This document shows, in pieces, positions 23,701 through 32,710 of a stretch of 64,000 bases of DNA (positions within the stretch are counted from its first letter, which is position 1; each line of letters begins with the position of its first letter). A program made the translations under genes and the position numbers. The stretch covers positions 39,303,675 through 39,367,674 of the forward strand of contig OZ024862.1 of the NCBI GenBank assembly GCA_964017155.1, given 5' to 3'. This stretch comes from Oasisia sp. SBJ-2009 (lineage: Eukaryota; Annelida; Polychaeta; Sabellida; Siboglinidae). The notes beneath the pieces are model-generated. The model was not told where the DNA came from and did no database searches. It was given only the letters and a program-made list of their open reading frames with translations.

Positions 23701-24296
23701 TGCTATTCTGTGGTGTCAGGTAAGCTTCTATATGGCTACCAAAAAGATTTTGTTTTGCAGTCAAACCCTGTTTTAAGGTCACCTCAGTTGTATGGCCACT
23801 TGCCAATTAAAGCCACCCTATGCCTGTCCCAAACTGTTTTCATAAGGGGTCATGTATAGGAATTCACCCCTCCAATACAGTCACCTCTATATTCAGGTCA
23901 CTTGTTCCCAGTCTCAGTGGTGACAACTCAATATAAAACAACGAGGTTCCACTCAATATAAACCTACTAACCACCAGACTTGATGTTACAGAGCAGATCA
24001 AGATGCTGACGGGCTACACGGCCCGGCCAGAGTTCCTCACCAAGGTCACGTGGGTGTGTCTCAACCACCACCCCAAGATCCTCATGATCGACACGGTCCG
24101 CGCCTTCCACTTCGGGTGTAACTTCATCGTCGAGGTCGACATCGTGCTGCCGGAGAGCATGTCCGTGCGGGAGGCTCACGACATCGCAGAGAGCCTACAG
24201 CAAAAGATCGAGAGAATGCCGCAGGTCGAGAGGAGCTTTGTGCATGTCGACTACGAGTGTGATCACGCCCCCCACTTAGAGCACAAAGTCGTGTGA
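5598..24296 (+). CDS. Cation diffusion facilitator (Mn-CDF type, MTP8-11-like) metal transporter, 9 coding exons, 534 aa
   Basis: Coding exons are 5598-5972, 14117-14249, 15793-15898, 16467-16614, 17222-17378, 18527-18697, 20293-20415, 23069-23155 and 23992-24296. All introns are GT-AG and all phases agree. The product is a 534-residue proton-coupled divalent cation exporter of the CDF family. Layout: acidic, D/T-rich cytosolic N-terminus (1-125); linker with the RRYYKAQDELI block (about 205-215), typical of the Mn-CDF branch; six predicted membrane helices (about 243-268, 269-293, 311-331, 348-373, 391-409, 411-433); then a cytosolic ferredoxin-like C-terminal domain (435-534) with the VEVDIVLP, AHDI and FVHVDYE motifs. 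Metal ligands visible are D278/D282 (DSAVD, TM2) and D387/D391 (DHRND, TM5). Having DxxxD in both helices is the Mn-CDF signature; Zn-CDFs carry HxxxD. YPQG at 304-307 precedes TM3, as in the family. Substrate (Mn2+) and membrane (Golgi, endosome or plasma membrane) are inferred from the family. Length suits the family. Confidence 0.93.
6965..7082 (+). repeat. (GT)n-(GGGT)n-(GCGT)n microsatellite
   Basis: About 25 GT units (to about 7015) turn into about 12 GGGT units (to about 7063) and then GCGT units. The GGGT part has many closely spaced G-triplets on the transcribed sense strand of intron 1. Confidence 0.97.
7640..7971 (+). mobile_element. hAT-type MITE, copy 1 (with 8-bp target duplication)
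   Basis: Begins cagggctttatgcagg and ends ctagataaagctatg, so the ends are imperfect inverted repeats of the CAGGG type. It is flanked by perfect direct repeats cttgttgg (7632-7639 and 7972-7979). The body includes repeated acccgtcc motifs and no transposase. The other copies are at 13897, 31351, 36937, 39797, 49538 and 55653. Confidence 0.92.
8190..8560. other. CpG-enriched segment in intron 1
   Basis: Relative to the flanks this part is CG-rich (gagccggcggcc, gtgtagcgtcggtgacgtgatcgg). It contains TGACGTGA, a CRE-like half site. An internal promoter is possible but unsupported otherwise. Confidence 0.2.
9302..9625 (+). mobile_element. tRNA-derived SINE, family A, copy 1
   Basis: The head aatggctcaggggtagagct resembles a Pol III A box in a tRNA-like head. 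The body has cttcccagagaagccgagatgg and the tail gtaaagtgctttgaatggtc ... ggatactgcactatataaaa. Over the full length it matches 18783-19125. A worn second tail follows at about 9650-9790. Confidence 0.85.
11660..11735. repeat. (TA)n microsatellite
   Basis: Nearly pure TA dinucleotides with a few AATA interruptions. Confidence 0.95.
11966..12810 (+). repeat. Pentanucleotide satellite, CCATC/CGATC, 845 bp (about 169 units)
   Basis: The array consists of two pentamers only, ccatc and cgatc, with perfect 5-bp register throughout. Blocks of pure ccatc alternate with blocks in which ccatc and cgatc strictly alternate (for example 12051-12170), and with short runs of pure cgatc (about 12346-12390). 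Because the 5-bp unit has no stop in any frame, long SHPIP- or WDGMG-like open frames arise in every frame; they are not genes. It sits in intron 1 of the CDF gene. Confidence 0.97.
13861..13999. mobile_element. Hairpin followed by a truncated hAT-MITE fragment
   Basis: 13861-13896 is a 16-bp-arm hairpin (ggcatctgctgtattt / aaatacaacagatgcc, one mismatch). From about 13897 the sequence matches the 3' third of the hAT MITE (acccatccatcacccgtcca), degraded, with no target duplication. It ends within intron 1, about 120 bp before exon 2. Confidence 0.7.
14117..14249 (+). CDS. CDF transporter exon 2 (residues 126-170)
   Basis: Acceptor tgttgtgtgtttcag ends at 14116 and donor gag|gtgaga follows 14249; the exon enters in phase 0 and leaves in phase 1. 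It encodes cytosolic linker ending in NGSSVMGG. The final single G joins AG of exon 3 to make Glu170. Confidence 0.85.
14250..15792 (+). repeat. CDF intron 2 with worn interspersed repeat pieces
   Basis: About 14270-14640 resembles a dispersed element also seen near 27880-28080 (both carry a decayed block around gaattccacaccgttggtgc). About 14636-14700 is a short duplication of gatatgatacgatacaatgc. About 14695-14820 (ttttattgtcccagaagaag onward) looks like a worn retroelement 3' end. Family assignment is uncertain. Confidence 0.4.
15793..15898 (+). CDS. CDF transporter exon 3 (residues 170-205)
   Basis: Acceptor ctgattacag ends at 15792 and donor cag|gtaaac follows 15898. The exon is too short to stand out as an open frame, and the opposite strand is also open here. 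It encodes a basic linker (KFRKLPKSIR) and joins exon 4 to give the RRYYKAQDELI block typical of Mn-CDFs. Length 106 nt fits a phase 1 entry and phase 2 exit exactly, which is strong evidence that it is real. Confidence 0.88.
16467..16614 (+). CDS. CDF transporter exon 4 (residues 205-254), first half of TM1
   Basis: The acceptor ends at 16466 (ttgaag); its upstream pyrimidine tract is weak, but the phase fits exactly. The exon encodes YYKAQDELINAFENIELD, an acidic stretch and the start of TM1 (KYLSILTFFANL). The donor ctc|gtgagt after 16614 recurs unchanged after 16659 and 16704 because the exon end is tandemly duplicated. The first donor is preferred because it joins directly to TM1 residues in exon 5 as in other family members. 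Confidence 0.88.
16579..16764 (+). repeat. 45-bp tandem duplication of the exon 4 end with its 5' splice site
   Basis: The unit begins at aagtacctctccattctgac, includes the last 12 codons of exon 4, the donor gtgagt and a few intron bases. Three copies keep the donor (exon ends at 16614, 16659 and 16704). A fourth, decayed copy has cctcacgtgt in place of cctcgtgagt. Copies 1 and 2 are identical over the exon end and donor; copy 3 differs by one coding base. The unit is 15 codons and open throughout. Confidence 0.95.
17222..17378 (+). CDS. CDF transporter exon 5 (residues 255-307), TM1 end and TM2 metal site
   Basis: Acceptor cttgtctgcag ends at 17221 and donor caag|gtagtc follows 17378 (phase 1). 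It encodes ILLVAKLVAAILSGSLS, then SLIDSAVDLISG with the first metal-binding pair D278/D282, and ends at YPQ. Third codon positions are rich in G and C, unlike the AT-rich introns. Confidence 0.95.
18527..18697 (+). CDS. CDF transporter exon 6 (residues 307-364), TM3 and TM4
   Basis: Acceptor ttttttcctccttcgcag ends at 18526 and donor gtg|gtgagt follows 18697 (phase 1). It encodes RTRLEPLAIVILSVIMALAS, the highly conserved TM3 start, then the TM3-TM4 loop and most of TM4. Confidence 0.95.
18764..19125 (+). mobile_element. tRNA-derived SINE, family A, copy 2
   Basis: A-box-like tagctcaggggtagagct and B-box-like gggttcaaatc are well preserved (18797-18850). The tail gtaaagcgctttgaacggtc ends near ggaacttgccttta. 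The left edge carries agctctacccctgagc (18764-18779), a perfect inverted copy of the SINE head at 18799-18814. Located in intron 6. Confidence 0.88.
19555..19795 (+). mobile_element. SINE, family A, degenerate copy 3
   Basis: The head gtagcacagtggctagagct and the tail agtaaagtgtaaagcaccct align with the family with many differences and deletions. It lies directly before a different repeat (19809-20250) in intron 6. Confidence 0.75.
19809..20250. mobile_element. 442-bp interspersed repeat with short inverted ends, copy 1
   Basis: Starts gtaagaccacaattagg and ends gcaaatgtggtctgac, so the ends share the inverted motif AGACCACA. A close copy is at 57161-57609. Both have an open stretch on the minus strand with the shared word NHPRI and CINxQKC, possibly a decayed coding remnant. 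No target duplication seen; class unknown. Confidence 0.75.
20293..20415 (+). CDS. CDF transporter exon 7 (residues 364-405), TM5 metal site
   Basis: Acceptor gttgtgttgcag ends at 20292 and donor cttg|gtacgt follows 20415 (phase 1). It encodes the end of TM4, a cytosolic loop and SLDHRNDILSNSVAL, with D387/D391 as the second metal-binding pair. Confidence 0.95.
20711..20760 (+). repeat. (GGGA)n / poly-G tract in intron 7
   Basis: At least five GGGA repeats run into two long G runs. It has obvious G-quadruplex potential on the transcribed sense strand. Confidence 0.95.
20975..21385 (+). mobile_element. SINE, very degenerate
   Basis: gacgttagagcatttgactttcaatc ... ttttgaatc resembles a tRNA-like head, and caacagatctgtcagggag near 21345 matches the family A tail region. 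Many differences; the boundaries are approximate. Confidence 0.45.
22580..22905 (+). mobile_element. Non-LTR retrotransposon fragment (reverse transcriptase C-terminal region)
   Basis: Translation in one frame gives the words LKILNEYENIDRNIFF, RTRGHGITLAKKQCRLDIRK and SQRTVNEWNRLLADCV. These match the pattern after the reverse transcriptase domain in many invertebrate LINEs (TRGH...LDIRK..FS.R..NEWN.L). Only this small 3' piece is present, lying in intron 7 in the sense orientation. Clade not determined. Confidence 0.75.
23069..23155 (+). CDS. CDF transporter exon 8 (residues 405-434), TM6
   Basis: Acceptor cgtccacag ends at 23068 and donor ttggg|gtaagt follows 23155. It encodes YRVWSFADPIGAIIISVYII and the rest of TM6; the DPIGA motif is conserved in the family. 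Confidence 0.95.
23758..23954. mobile_element. Probable pogo/Tigger-type MITE in intron 8
   Basis: Begins cagtcaaaccctgttttaag and ends aaaacaacgaggttccactc. The ends are imperfect inverted repeats of the CAGTnnAACCTCGTTTTA type known for pogo/Tigger-like elements. About 197 bp with no coding capacity. TA duplications are not clear. It stops just 11 bp before the branch-site-like TACTAAC of exon 9. Confidence 0.5.
23992..24296 (+). CDS. CDF transporter exon 9 (residues 434-534), cytosolic C-terminal domain and stop
   Basis: The acceptor ends at 23991 and a consensus-like branch site TACTAAC lies at 23965-23971. It encodes the whole C-terminal domain: EQIKMLTGYTARPEFLTK, IDTVRAFHFG, VEVDIVLPESM, REAHDIAESLQ and VERSFVHVDYE. 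TGA is at 24294-24296. This domain dimerises and senses metal in characterised CDFs. Confidence 0.96.
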
Positions 24297-25575
24297 TCGC
24301 TTGGACGAGTGATCACGCGTATACGTACATATCATTGTTATTTCGAGGGCATGTCTGTAGGCCATGTGGATCATGTTGGTTAGTGAACGTCTGTGTGGTT
24401 ATGTTGGTTGTGATCACATGGTTGTGTGTCCACTGTCCTTAGTGGTTAAGAAAGGCATTTGTATGGTCATTTTGGTTGTGATGACAGCGTCGAATGATCG
24501 CACAGATTGGGCAGCACTACGCTGCGTGATCAAATGAGTTTGCAGATACAAAAGCACAAAACTGAGGTGCAGCATATATTTGAATGATTATGTGCATCTG
24601 TTAGCTTGAGTTGTTGAATTGACCCTGTGGGTTAAAGACTTCTGCTGATTTCATCGACCACATCCTGGGATAATCACAACTGTTGACTTCCTGTTACGAA
24701 ACTCTGTACTTGGCACAAACCTTATTCGAGCTGTGCCATTTACGCATCGAGTGAATGGCATTGGACTGTTTGAAGTTTGACTACAGCAACTTGATTTGTT
24801 GTTTATATATTGTACTCATGAATGTAGGCATTTACTTCTGCATTATTGGATTCTGAACTGTATAATGCATAACCAATCCGTCTGAACTGAATTGGTGTAC
24901 AAAATTGTGTGTATTTTACCCACCATGCAAACAGGTGCTTACATGTGAGACTGTAGATACGTTTACAACAACCAGAGGTGGATATAGGCGACGAACACAG
25001 TCTAGATCTGCTGTTTTGCGATACTAGTTATGCTGTTTAGAAACACACTCAGGGTACAAACATACATAGTTATATATCTGAGTTGTTTTATATGGGTTGA
25101 TGTTATGTTGAATTAATGTTAGAACTCTGCTGGTCTGAGTAGTGTTTTACAAGATCAGCCTATAACATGTCAATACCTGTGTATAACTTTGTAGAGTGGT
25201 TTTTAAGATATCATGGGACTGTGATTCGCAAGGGTTCCACAGGCTGCAAGCCAGCAGGCAGGCAGGCAGGCCAAATTCTTGCCAAAGTATCATAGCAACA
25301 AAATATATTCAAATATTATGTTGTATGTTTTGTCACAGGGACTTTGTATGTTAATATGTTGTTGGGTAATTGTTGGGTACCGGGGTAGTTGTTAGACATT
25401 TTCTATAATATGAGCATTGGTTGTTTGACCAATGATGGGAATTGTTCAGTTGTATGAAACTAATGTCACGAATGACGTTTTGCACATGTAATTGTACATA
25501 AAAATACAGCTGTGTTATCGTCATGCGATGTGTATGCAATGTCATGTTTTAATTAAATATATTTTCTGGTTCAAC
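24297..25575 (+). other. Presumed 3' UTR of the CDF gene
   Basis: No further open frame or splice acceptor is evident after the stop. ATTAAA at 25552-25557 followed by a T/G-rich stretch is the best poly(A) signal; the end near 25575 is inferred. A short GGCA repeat lies at 25252-25272. Confidence 0.5.
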
Positions 25576-25648
25576 ATTTAAGTTTTTTTCATTGTTTACA
25601 TCACCCTCAGTGCTACTTGTTTTAGTCTCCCATGCATCTGGTATATAA

Positions 25649-25711
25649 ACCACAGGTACGTAGGTTGATAACATACCTAAACCACAGGTACGTAGGTTGA
25701 TAACATACCAT
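25649..25711 (+). repeat. 32-bp tandem duplication
   Basis: accacaggtacgtaggttga and the following bases occur twice in a row with a 32-bp period, just past the presumed end of the CDF transcript. Confidence 0.9.
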
Positions 25712-27400
25712 GTCGATTTTAATCCCACAGTGATTGACAAGCACATGAATGGATCACATTTGGTGAGATCAAAATCCCATCACACAATATGCGTCAGATC
25801 TGGCCACATACTATTGCTGCCTTCCACAGTATATTCAGGAACCTGCACAGAAGACTAAAACTAAACTGAGATGCAAAATATGAAAGAGGAGCATAGCTTT
25901 ATAAGTTTATTGTGACTGGCAACAATTTTAACCTGCATATAATCAGACAAGAAGAACCAGCAAACATTCGTGCCCCACATCAAAAGGTGCTTTTATTTTG
26001 TGAATATTCAGAAATCTACCAGTGCAGAGTCACTCTTGTCATATACATGATTAATAAGCCAATTTTATTTCTAGTCCTGACTTTTGCCTTGGATGGTAAG
26101 CTATGTAATTTAGAATTATAAGTTAAGCTTGCCAAAGTGGTTAAGAAGTTACCCAACAGATGGCAGCATTGTAACAACCTATAACCAGCGTTTGACTTGT
26201 TTCGTGTCATGAGTAATTTTCCGAGATTACTCGTTTCATTAAGACAAGTGACAATAACAGAGTTTCATCAGAACCACGAATCACAGCCAATGTTGTCTTA
26301 GATTAACGTTTTAACTTAAAGGATAGTTAGCACTATAATTGAATTCATAATTGGTGTGACACCCCCACCTCACCTCACCCATGACGCGCAATCTCCACAC
26401 GGAATTGGTACTCTTCAATGAGGAGATAGTTTTGTAATCCAACATGGTTTACGCCAAACTAGCGCGGGTGGAAGTATAACAATCATTGCTGCAAAAGCAA
26501 ATTTAGTGCAACAACGAGGCGCGATACGTCGGTGCTAGAAAGCTTTAAGGTAACGTTAATTAAATATGCAACAGGCACTTAAAATGGATTCTTGTATGGA
26601 TTGTAGATCAACTTCGGAAACTAATTCTCCGGCATTGATCGCGGGTCTTTTGAAGTTTCGGATCGAGTGTCACTGTCTGACAGTGTCAAAGACAGCGTTG
26701 ACGGCTGTTTCATTACGCACATTATTCATGCCCACACACAAGGCACTTTAACCAAATGCTAGTACGTCTAACAGCACCAGTGTAGATTCTCGGTTCACAT
26801 CTATTTCCCCGTTATAACTTCGATACGTCAGATGTCAGGGCATGAATTGAAAGGATCAGTGGCAGTGCATGAATCACCGAGTGTCAGTGACTGGCATGCC
26901 AAGTCGGTCTGACTATGTTTATACATTATTTCATAATTCGCCATACATTCGTATTCAGTATTACATTTTTGGGGCATTGTAAAAAAGCTCCCAGTCCCAA
27001 CTGAGATTCACATGAGGCACCTACAACTTACTGGTCATTGCTATCGTAACACCGACGAACCAGTATTAGGCAGTAACAGTGTCCATATTCCTCTTAAAGT
27101 CTTGTGGACACCTACTGCACTACTGGCTACTCACGCCAGGCATGGCAAGAAAAGAAAACACACAAACTTCTTACATATAAACGACTGATTCGTGAACATA
27201 GTGTTCGTACCCACAGGTGATTCCTTGATGCAATGATTTTTGTTACGTTGTTCAGCCTCAATTGATTGGTAATCTAGATTACCGCCTAGATATATGTTGG
27301 GCACATGTGCTGGATATGTGCAATCGGATCTGCACAATTCTCAGGTACCTTACATTGTGCAGAGCTCTATGTCCTCAGATTCCGCAGATCCATCCTTGTA
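25712..27400. other. No gene recognised
   Basis: Mixed-composition sequence with a few CG-containing stretches (26380-26560). Short open frames have no recognised similarity. Confidence 0.45.
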
Positions 27401-27409
27401 AGGCAGGGT

Positions 27410-27452
27410 CTTTATGGGGATGGTCGACCCATGGTCGATCATCCCCATAAAG
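27410..27452. repeat. 43-bp hairpin-forming palindrome
   Basis: Arms ctttatggggatggtcgac and gtcgatcatccccataaag pair over 19 bp with one mismatch (a G.T wobble in RNA) around a 5-base centre. Confidence 0.9.
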
Positions 27453-27494
27453 TTGGGGAGTGTGCAGAGTCAAACTATACAATTATAGCAATTG

Positions 27495-28080
27495 ACTTCA
27501 CTATTATTATTTTATTATTACAAGCATTTATAAAGCGCCATATCTCCGGGACCAGCCCGTTCATAGGCGCGTACACACATTACAATAAAATGTACATAGA
27601 ATCATACAAAATATATCTAAAAATGTATAGCATGGTATATATACATGTGCATAGCTAGGTATAGGATATTGTTTCTAAGATTGCGTAAATTTAAATTTTA
27701 TAAATAAGATTAATTTAAAACGTAAAACAATTAATATACAATAAAATAATAATACCAAAATTAATATTTAAAATAAATAAATAAATATGTATATAAAATA
27801 ATAATAATAAATTTGTTATAAAATAATACTAATACAAGTAATGATTCATAAAATACATTATCATGAGAGTGTCACACAGAACAGTTCCTCATTGGTAGTA
27901 CGCTAGTTTAAATAAATGTGTCTTGGGGAGGGTCTTGAATTTTGCTATTAAAGTGTCTGACTGACGAATGTTTTCTGGCAAACTGTTCCAAAGTGCTGGT
28001 CCAGACACCGAGAAAGCCCTGCCTGCCGTAGCCCTCCACTAGTTGCTACTGCTCCCGCCATTGGAACAGCGGCTTTACAG
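27495..28080. repeat. Worn interspersed repeat with SINE-like tail
   Basis: 27495-27600 (tttataaagcgccatatctc ... aggcgcgtacacacattaca) matches 34155-34262 in layout. 27880-28080 (gtgtcttggggagggtcttg, ggcaaactgttccaaagtgc) matches a dispersed block also seen at about 14440-14600. The element class was not identified; A/T-rich filler lies between. Confidence 0.5.
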
Positions 28081-30636
28081 CGCAAATACAGGGGTACTCA
28101 TCCTAATTTAAAGACGGATATATACAACTGCTGGGAATCCCAATGTAATTTAATGTCTTAAACATTGCATGTAACACAAGCAGGCCAGCATGTGGCTGAA
28201 ATCACCCTAAATTACCATTTGGTTGGATGCCGACCTCACTCATTGTGGGTGATTTCATTGGCTGACGTTAAAATAGTGATGTGCCAAGGGTAGAGAAGAG
28301 CCAGTACTGACTGAATCAGCCACAGCAACCGCTGGCACGTAAGGGTGCCTAGATCCTACAACAACAATAAAATGTACCCATAGTAAGTTTACAGATGGCA
28401 CACATTTATTGACATTGGTGGTGATTAATTTTGTATTTAACTGACTGGTAAGCATTAATTTTTGTTAATTTATTTCTATTAATACTGGCTTTGTATTGAT
28501 GCAACTAGTTAACGTTTCTGGTATACTCAAACACACCAGTAGTCTGGAATGTGGACAACAGATTCAAAGACCGTATGCAACAATTTGTTGGTCGTCAGGT
28601 ATATGTTCCTTTGGGTTTAAAACTTAGTGAAGGTGAGTTCATAGACACCTAGAAAAACCCAGAAGAATACAACAAATGTGTACACCATGTCAACACAACT
28701 GAATCTTTGCAGGCAAGCCAGTTAACACATAGAATACTCATTCTTAATAATAGGTGAGTGTACATGAACAGTAACTCAGGTGGTGCTAACACAAAATTGA
28801 CTAATGGAGAAACTTCTCCAAGAAAAGGTGTTGAAAGTTCACTTGGCATATCGTGTTTACCTTTCCTTGACAGACTGGTGAGTAATGACATTGTGGCTGT
28901 TGGTCTGGCTGACAGTCCGACACCTATGTACAGTGAGTACTGGGATTAACTGCGTACTAAATCACTGGTATTTACCAAGCAGATTAGTGAGAGTACTACA
29001 CTGTGTTTTACTCTACCATGGTAACTATAATCAATATGTTAATGTTTTTCTCATGTTACCTGTAGGCTGCTTGCATCTTAGGCCCAAACTTTCATGGATT
29101 AACCCTTTCAGTGCTACATACATCAGATGCTATGATCACTAAATACTGCATTCCCAGTGACTTGACAAGAAAATCGAGTAATTTTAGTTGACTGTTAATC
29201 AAAAATAAATGTATTGATATAATCACACAAGCTTTCATATGGCGGGGTGGGAGGCTGATGGTAGTCTTCTGAGATGTCCTGTAGCATACCTCACTTAGAA
29301 ACTGATAATACAGTAGAGACATCTAGTGATGGCACTTTCAGTGTTATTGCCTCGATGTGCACGATTAAGAAGGCTGTGACAGTATTGCGTAAAACAAATG
29401 CTGAGTGTGAAATGTGATGGCTAACTTGCAAAGATTTGGAAGACGACACACAGGCTGTCATTACCTTTTTGTACTCAGGGGTTTTATTGCCAAGTTCCAA
29501 CCCAGAACTACGATGGCAGTGGCACTATATCATAGGCCATGCTGCCCATGCAGTAAATATCTCCTGATGGGTTAATCGTATAATTATTATTCACAATAAT
29601 AGGTCTGCAACCACATCTTGTAAAGCTGTACATGTATATGAAAGTAAAAATCTGATCATTACACATATTTGTAATCATACATTTTATACCTCTATTGAAG
29701 TGATTAAACATATAATCAGTATATTACTATTATTGTGTGTAATCCAGGTAAGATATTGTTGATTATGACCCGTTCTTAATCTCACATCCGTCAATAGACA
29801 GGTAGCAGGTTTCTGATAAGATGTGAGGCCAGCCCCCACCTTTAGTTGTAAACAGAGAGGTTAATCACCCTCCATCCTTTTTATCATAAACATAGTAATA
29901 TTTCTATGGAATCATGCATGTTAGAGTTACCTGAATGCCCGGTATGCTCAAAACTTTATCTGATTTATGAGGTATGCATGGTTCAAAGAAAGCTTTCTTC
30001 GAGCTGAATGAACAGCCAGGGTAAAACCCTGAGGTAGATTGAATGATAGATAGTGATGGAACACTTCTGGTAGGTCGTGATGTTATTTATTAAAGGAAAG
30101 ACATCTGTTTAGTTAGCCGGAATCAACTAGGCTGGTTCTATTTTATTGTTAATAGAGATGTTTATTGGTGGAATATTTTGTTTACATTTTACAAAAGAAA
30201 AAAATAATTGCAAACACTTTCTGGCTGATTGAATGGAATTCGATTTGAATGTTAATGTTTTGGGTTACGATTCCCATCAATCTGAGATCACAACTTTGAA
30301 AGTGGTATTGAATCAGAGAAAGTCATGAAAAAATATGGTATATTAAAACACTTGTGCAGTAATTGTTCTTATGGCTAACGTTTTTATAGCATCAGTTAAT
30401 AAAATAAAAGACTTAGTATTTACCTAAATGGATACTGAGTAATTAATTCATAGTTTCTAGAAGAGAGTGAAAGTATTAAGATAATTCCATAGTAATTCTT
30501 GAATGGATAGATAATCTGATTTCTTGGTTGTTGACTTCATACACATTTATCTGTCAGGAACATAAATTTGGTATGATTTGTTATTAAAAACAGCAGTATG
30601 GTATAATAGTAACTTGATTTTACAATTATTTTACAT
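28081..30636. other. No gene recognised
   Basis: Several open frames of 60-90 codons occur on both strands, without recognised domains or paired splice sites. Confidence 0.45.
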
Positions 30637-30884
30637 AAAAAATACGGTAATAGGGCCAAATAAATGGTAATCAATGCATATACAGTGTACCCAGATAGTT
30701 GTGGTAATTTACAGGATTTATAATGGCGAACAAAATCTATGGGAATTGATACCAAGAGAAGACATTCTGGATATTTCATTGGTCTTTGTCTGTCTTGGTA
30801 GATATATTTATATAAGACATTTGAAAGAGAATAAAATAACATCAAGCCTGTCACTTCCTCAGATCCATCATTGCTAAAAAAGCA
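30637..30884 (+). repeat. 248-bp direct repeat, copy 1
   Basis: aaatacggtaatagggccaa to ccatcattgctaaaaaagca recurs at 32470-32710 in the same orientation with few differences. No terminal inverted repeats or coding sequence seen. Confidence 0.9.
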
Positions 30885-31350
30885 CAACTTTTGGGATTCC
30901 CACAGCTGGTGTTCTTGTGAACTTTTGGAAAAAGAATGTTTGGGTTTGATGTTGGTGGCTTGACTTGGCAAAGTGGCTGAATTAATTGAAAGCTTTCTGA
31001 AGTCCGCTGTGAGATGCTAGCACGGCTAGGCGATGTGACCAGGCTGACTGACAGATCACACTGAATGTTGTTGTGTTTGGGTTTTTCGTTATTATCTAGT
31101 GTCTGTCAGTGCGGCCCACACACTTGGCACAGACATCTGATTGTGTTGCACTTGTGTTTGTTTGATTGACAACTCCAGCCACAACTTACGTGATCTGATA
31201 CCTGGCTCCACTGATACCTGGCTCAGTAGTCAGCTGCTTATCACACGTGTTTAATAACAACATGTGATAAGTCTATTTGCTTATACAGACCCACATTTGT
31301 TTATATCCGGCAAGTTTATCCATGGAAAGCAGGGTACATGTGTAAAAGTC

Positions 31351-31652
31351 CATAGCCTTATGCAGAGACCCGTCCACCCGTCATTTGGACTGGTAAAACC
31401 AATTGTGGACGGGTAGAAATATATAGATGGACAGGTGGTGGATGGGTAAAATGAAGGAGCAAAAAGGTCTTCCAAAACCACAGATATTGTCAGTTATGCC
31501 TTAAAAGTGAATGTAAATGGTGTCATGTGCGTTTGTAGTCCATGTCAGGTCACCAGACACATTTACAAATTTGTAAATTGGCTTAACAGTTAACATCCAT
31601 GTGTCCACCAAAACGCGTCACTGGCACAAAGTTGGTCCTGCATAAAGCCCTG
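31351..31652 (-). mobile_element. hAT-type MITE, copy on minus strand
   Basis: Begins catagccttatgcagagacc and ends gtcctgcataaagccctg, the reverse complement of the family consensus ends. The flanking 8-mers (taaaagtc and cagtatga) do not match, so the target duplication has been lost or the copy rearranged. Confidence 0.85.
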
Positions 31653-32469
31653 CAGTATGACTCAGTAATTCCAGGATCATTCAAAATAGGTCTTAGGAGA
31701 AGCAGGAAATTCTATTTATAAAAATAAATCACCATATGTAGCCTTCTGCTTGGGTATCCTAATGATCCAATTGACTGACAGTTCCCATAATTAAAAATGC
31801 CTGGTAATTATCAGCAGAGGCCACACCAACCAGCAGCAGATGCTTACATCCCATCCAGCACTTGTTGACCTTGGCCAGACATCTGGGTCAGACATACATT
31901 ATGTACAAGGCCTTATGCACCCAGGGCACTAATTGCACTATGCCCCCAGTAGGTGATATTTTGTCTGGGAGGCATAAAGTCAGAGCCCTGTGAAAGAGGA
32001 AGTTCATTTGGAACCAATTTCGGCCCAGTTGGGCTTAAACACAGGTGAGGGTAGGAAGTGACACCTAGTGGCACCACCAATCATCAGTGGGTTGATGATG
32101 CAGGTGCACCATTTACAGCTCCCCAGAGGCTGAGCCAGTCCCTGCAGGTGGAGGCTTTATGGCACATGGACCTCATTAAGATGTTCCCAGTATTCATCAA
32201 GCAAACAGTAAAGTTCAGGTGTCAACGTTTGAGTGATCGTTTGTGTGTTTACACGATGTGATGTGATTTACAACAGGTTTTTTCCATGCTGATAATACAT
32301 TAGGTAGGAGGCTGTTGATTGATGGTGAAAAGTGAAAGTAAATTGTGTATGTTATGTGTATTTCATAGCTTAATAATAATGTGGATGTTCCTGCATGCAT
32401 GCATTTGTGTGTGTGTGTGTATTATCCACTTTAGTTTAACGACATTTTCCAAACACTTGGGCCTTTTGT

Positions 32470-32710
32470 AAAAATACGGTCATAGGGCAAAAAATATGCA
32501 TAATCAATGCATATACCCAGGTAGTTATGGTAATTTACAGGATTTATAATAAAGAAAGAAATCTATGGGAATTGATACCAAGAGAAGACGTTCTGGATAT
32601 TTCATTAGTCTATGTCTGTCTTGGTAAATATATTTATATAAGACATTTGAAAGAGAATAAAATAACATCAAGCCTGTCACTTCCTCAGATCCATCATCGC
32701 TAAAAAAGCA
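32470..32710 (+). repeat. 241-bp direct repeat, copy 2
   Basis: Second copy of 30637-30884, about 1.8 kb downstream, beginning aaaatacggtcatagggc and ending cgctaaaaaagca. Confidence 0.9.
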
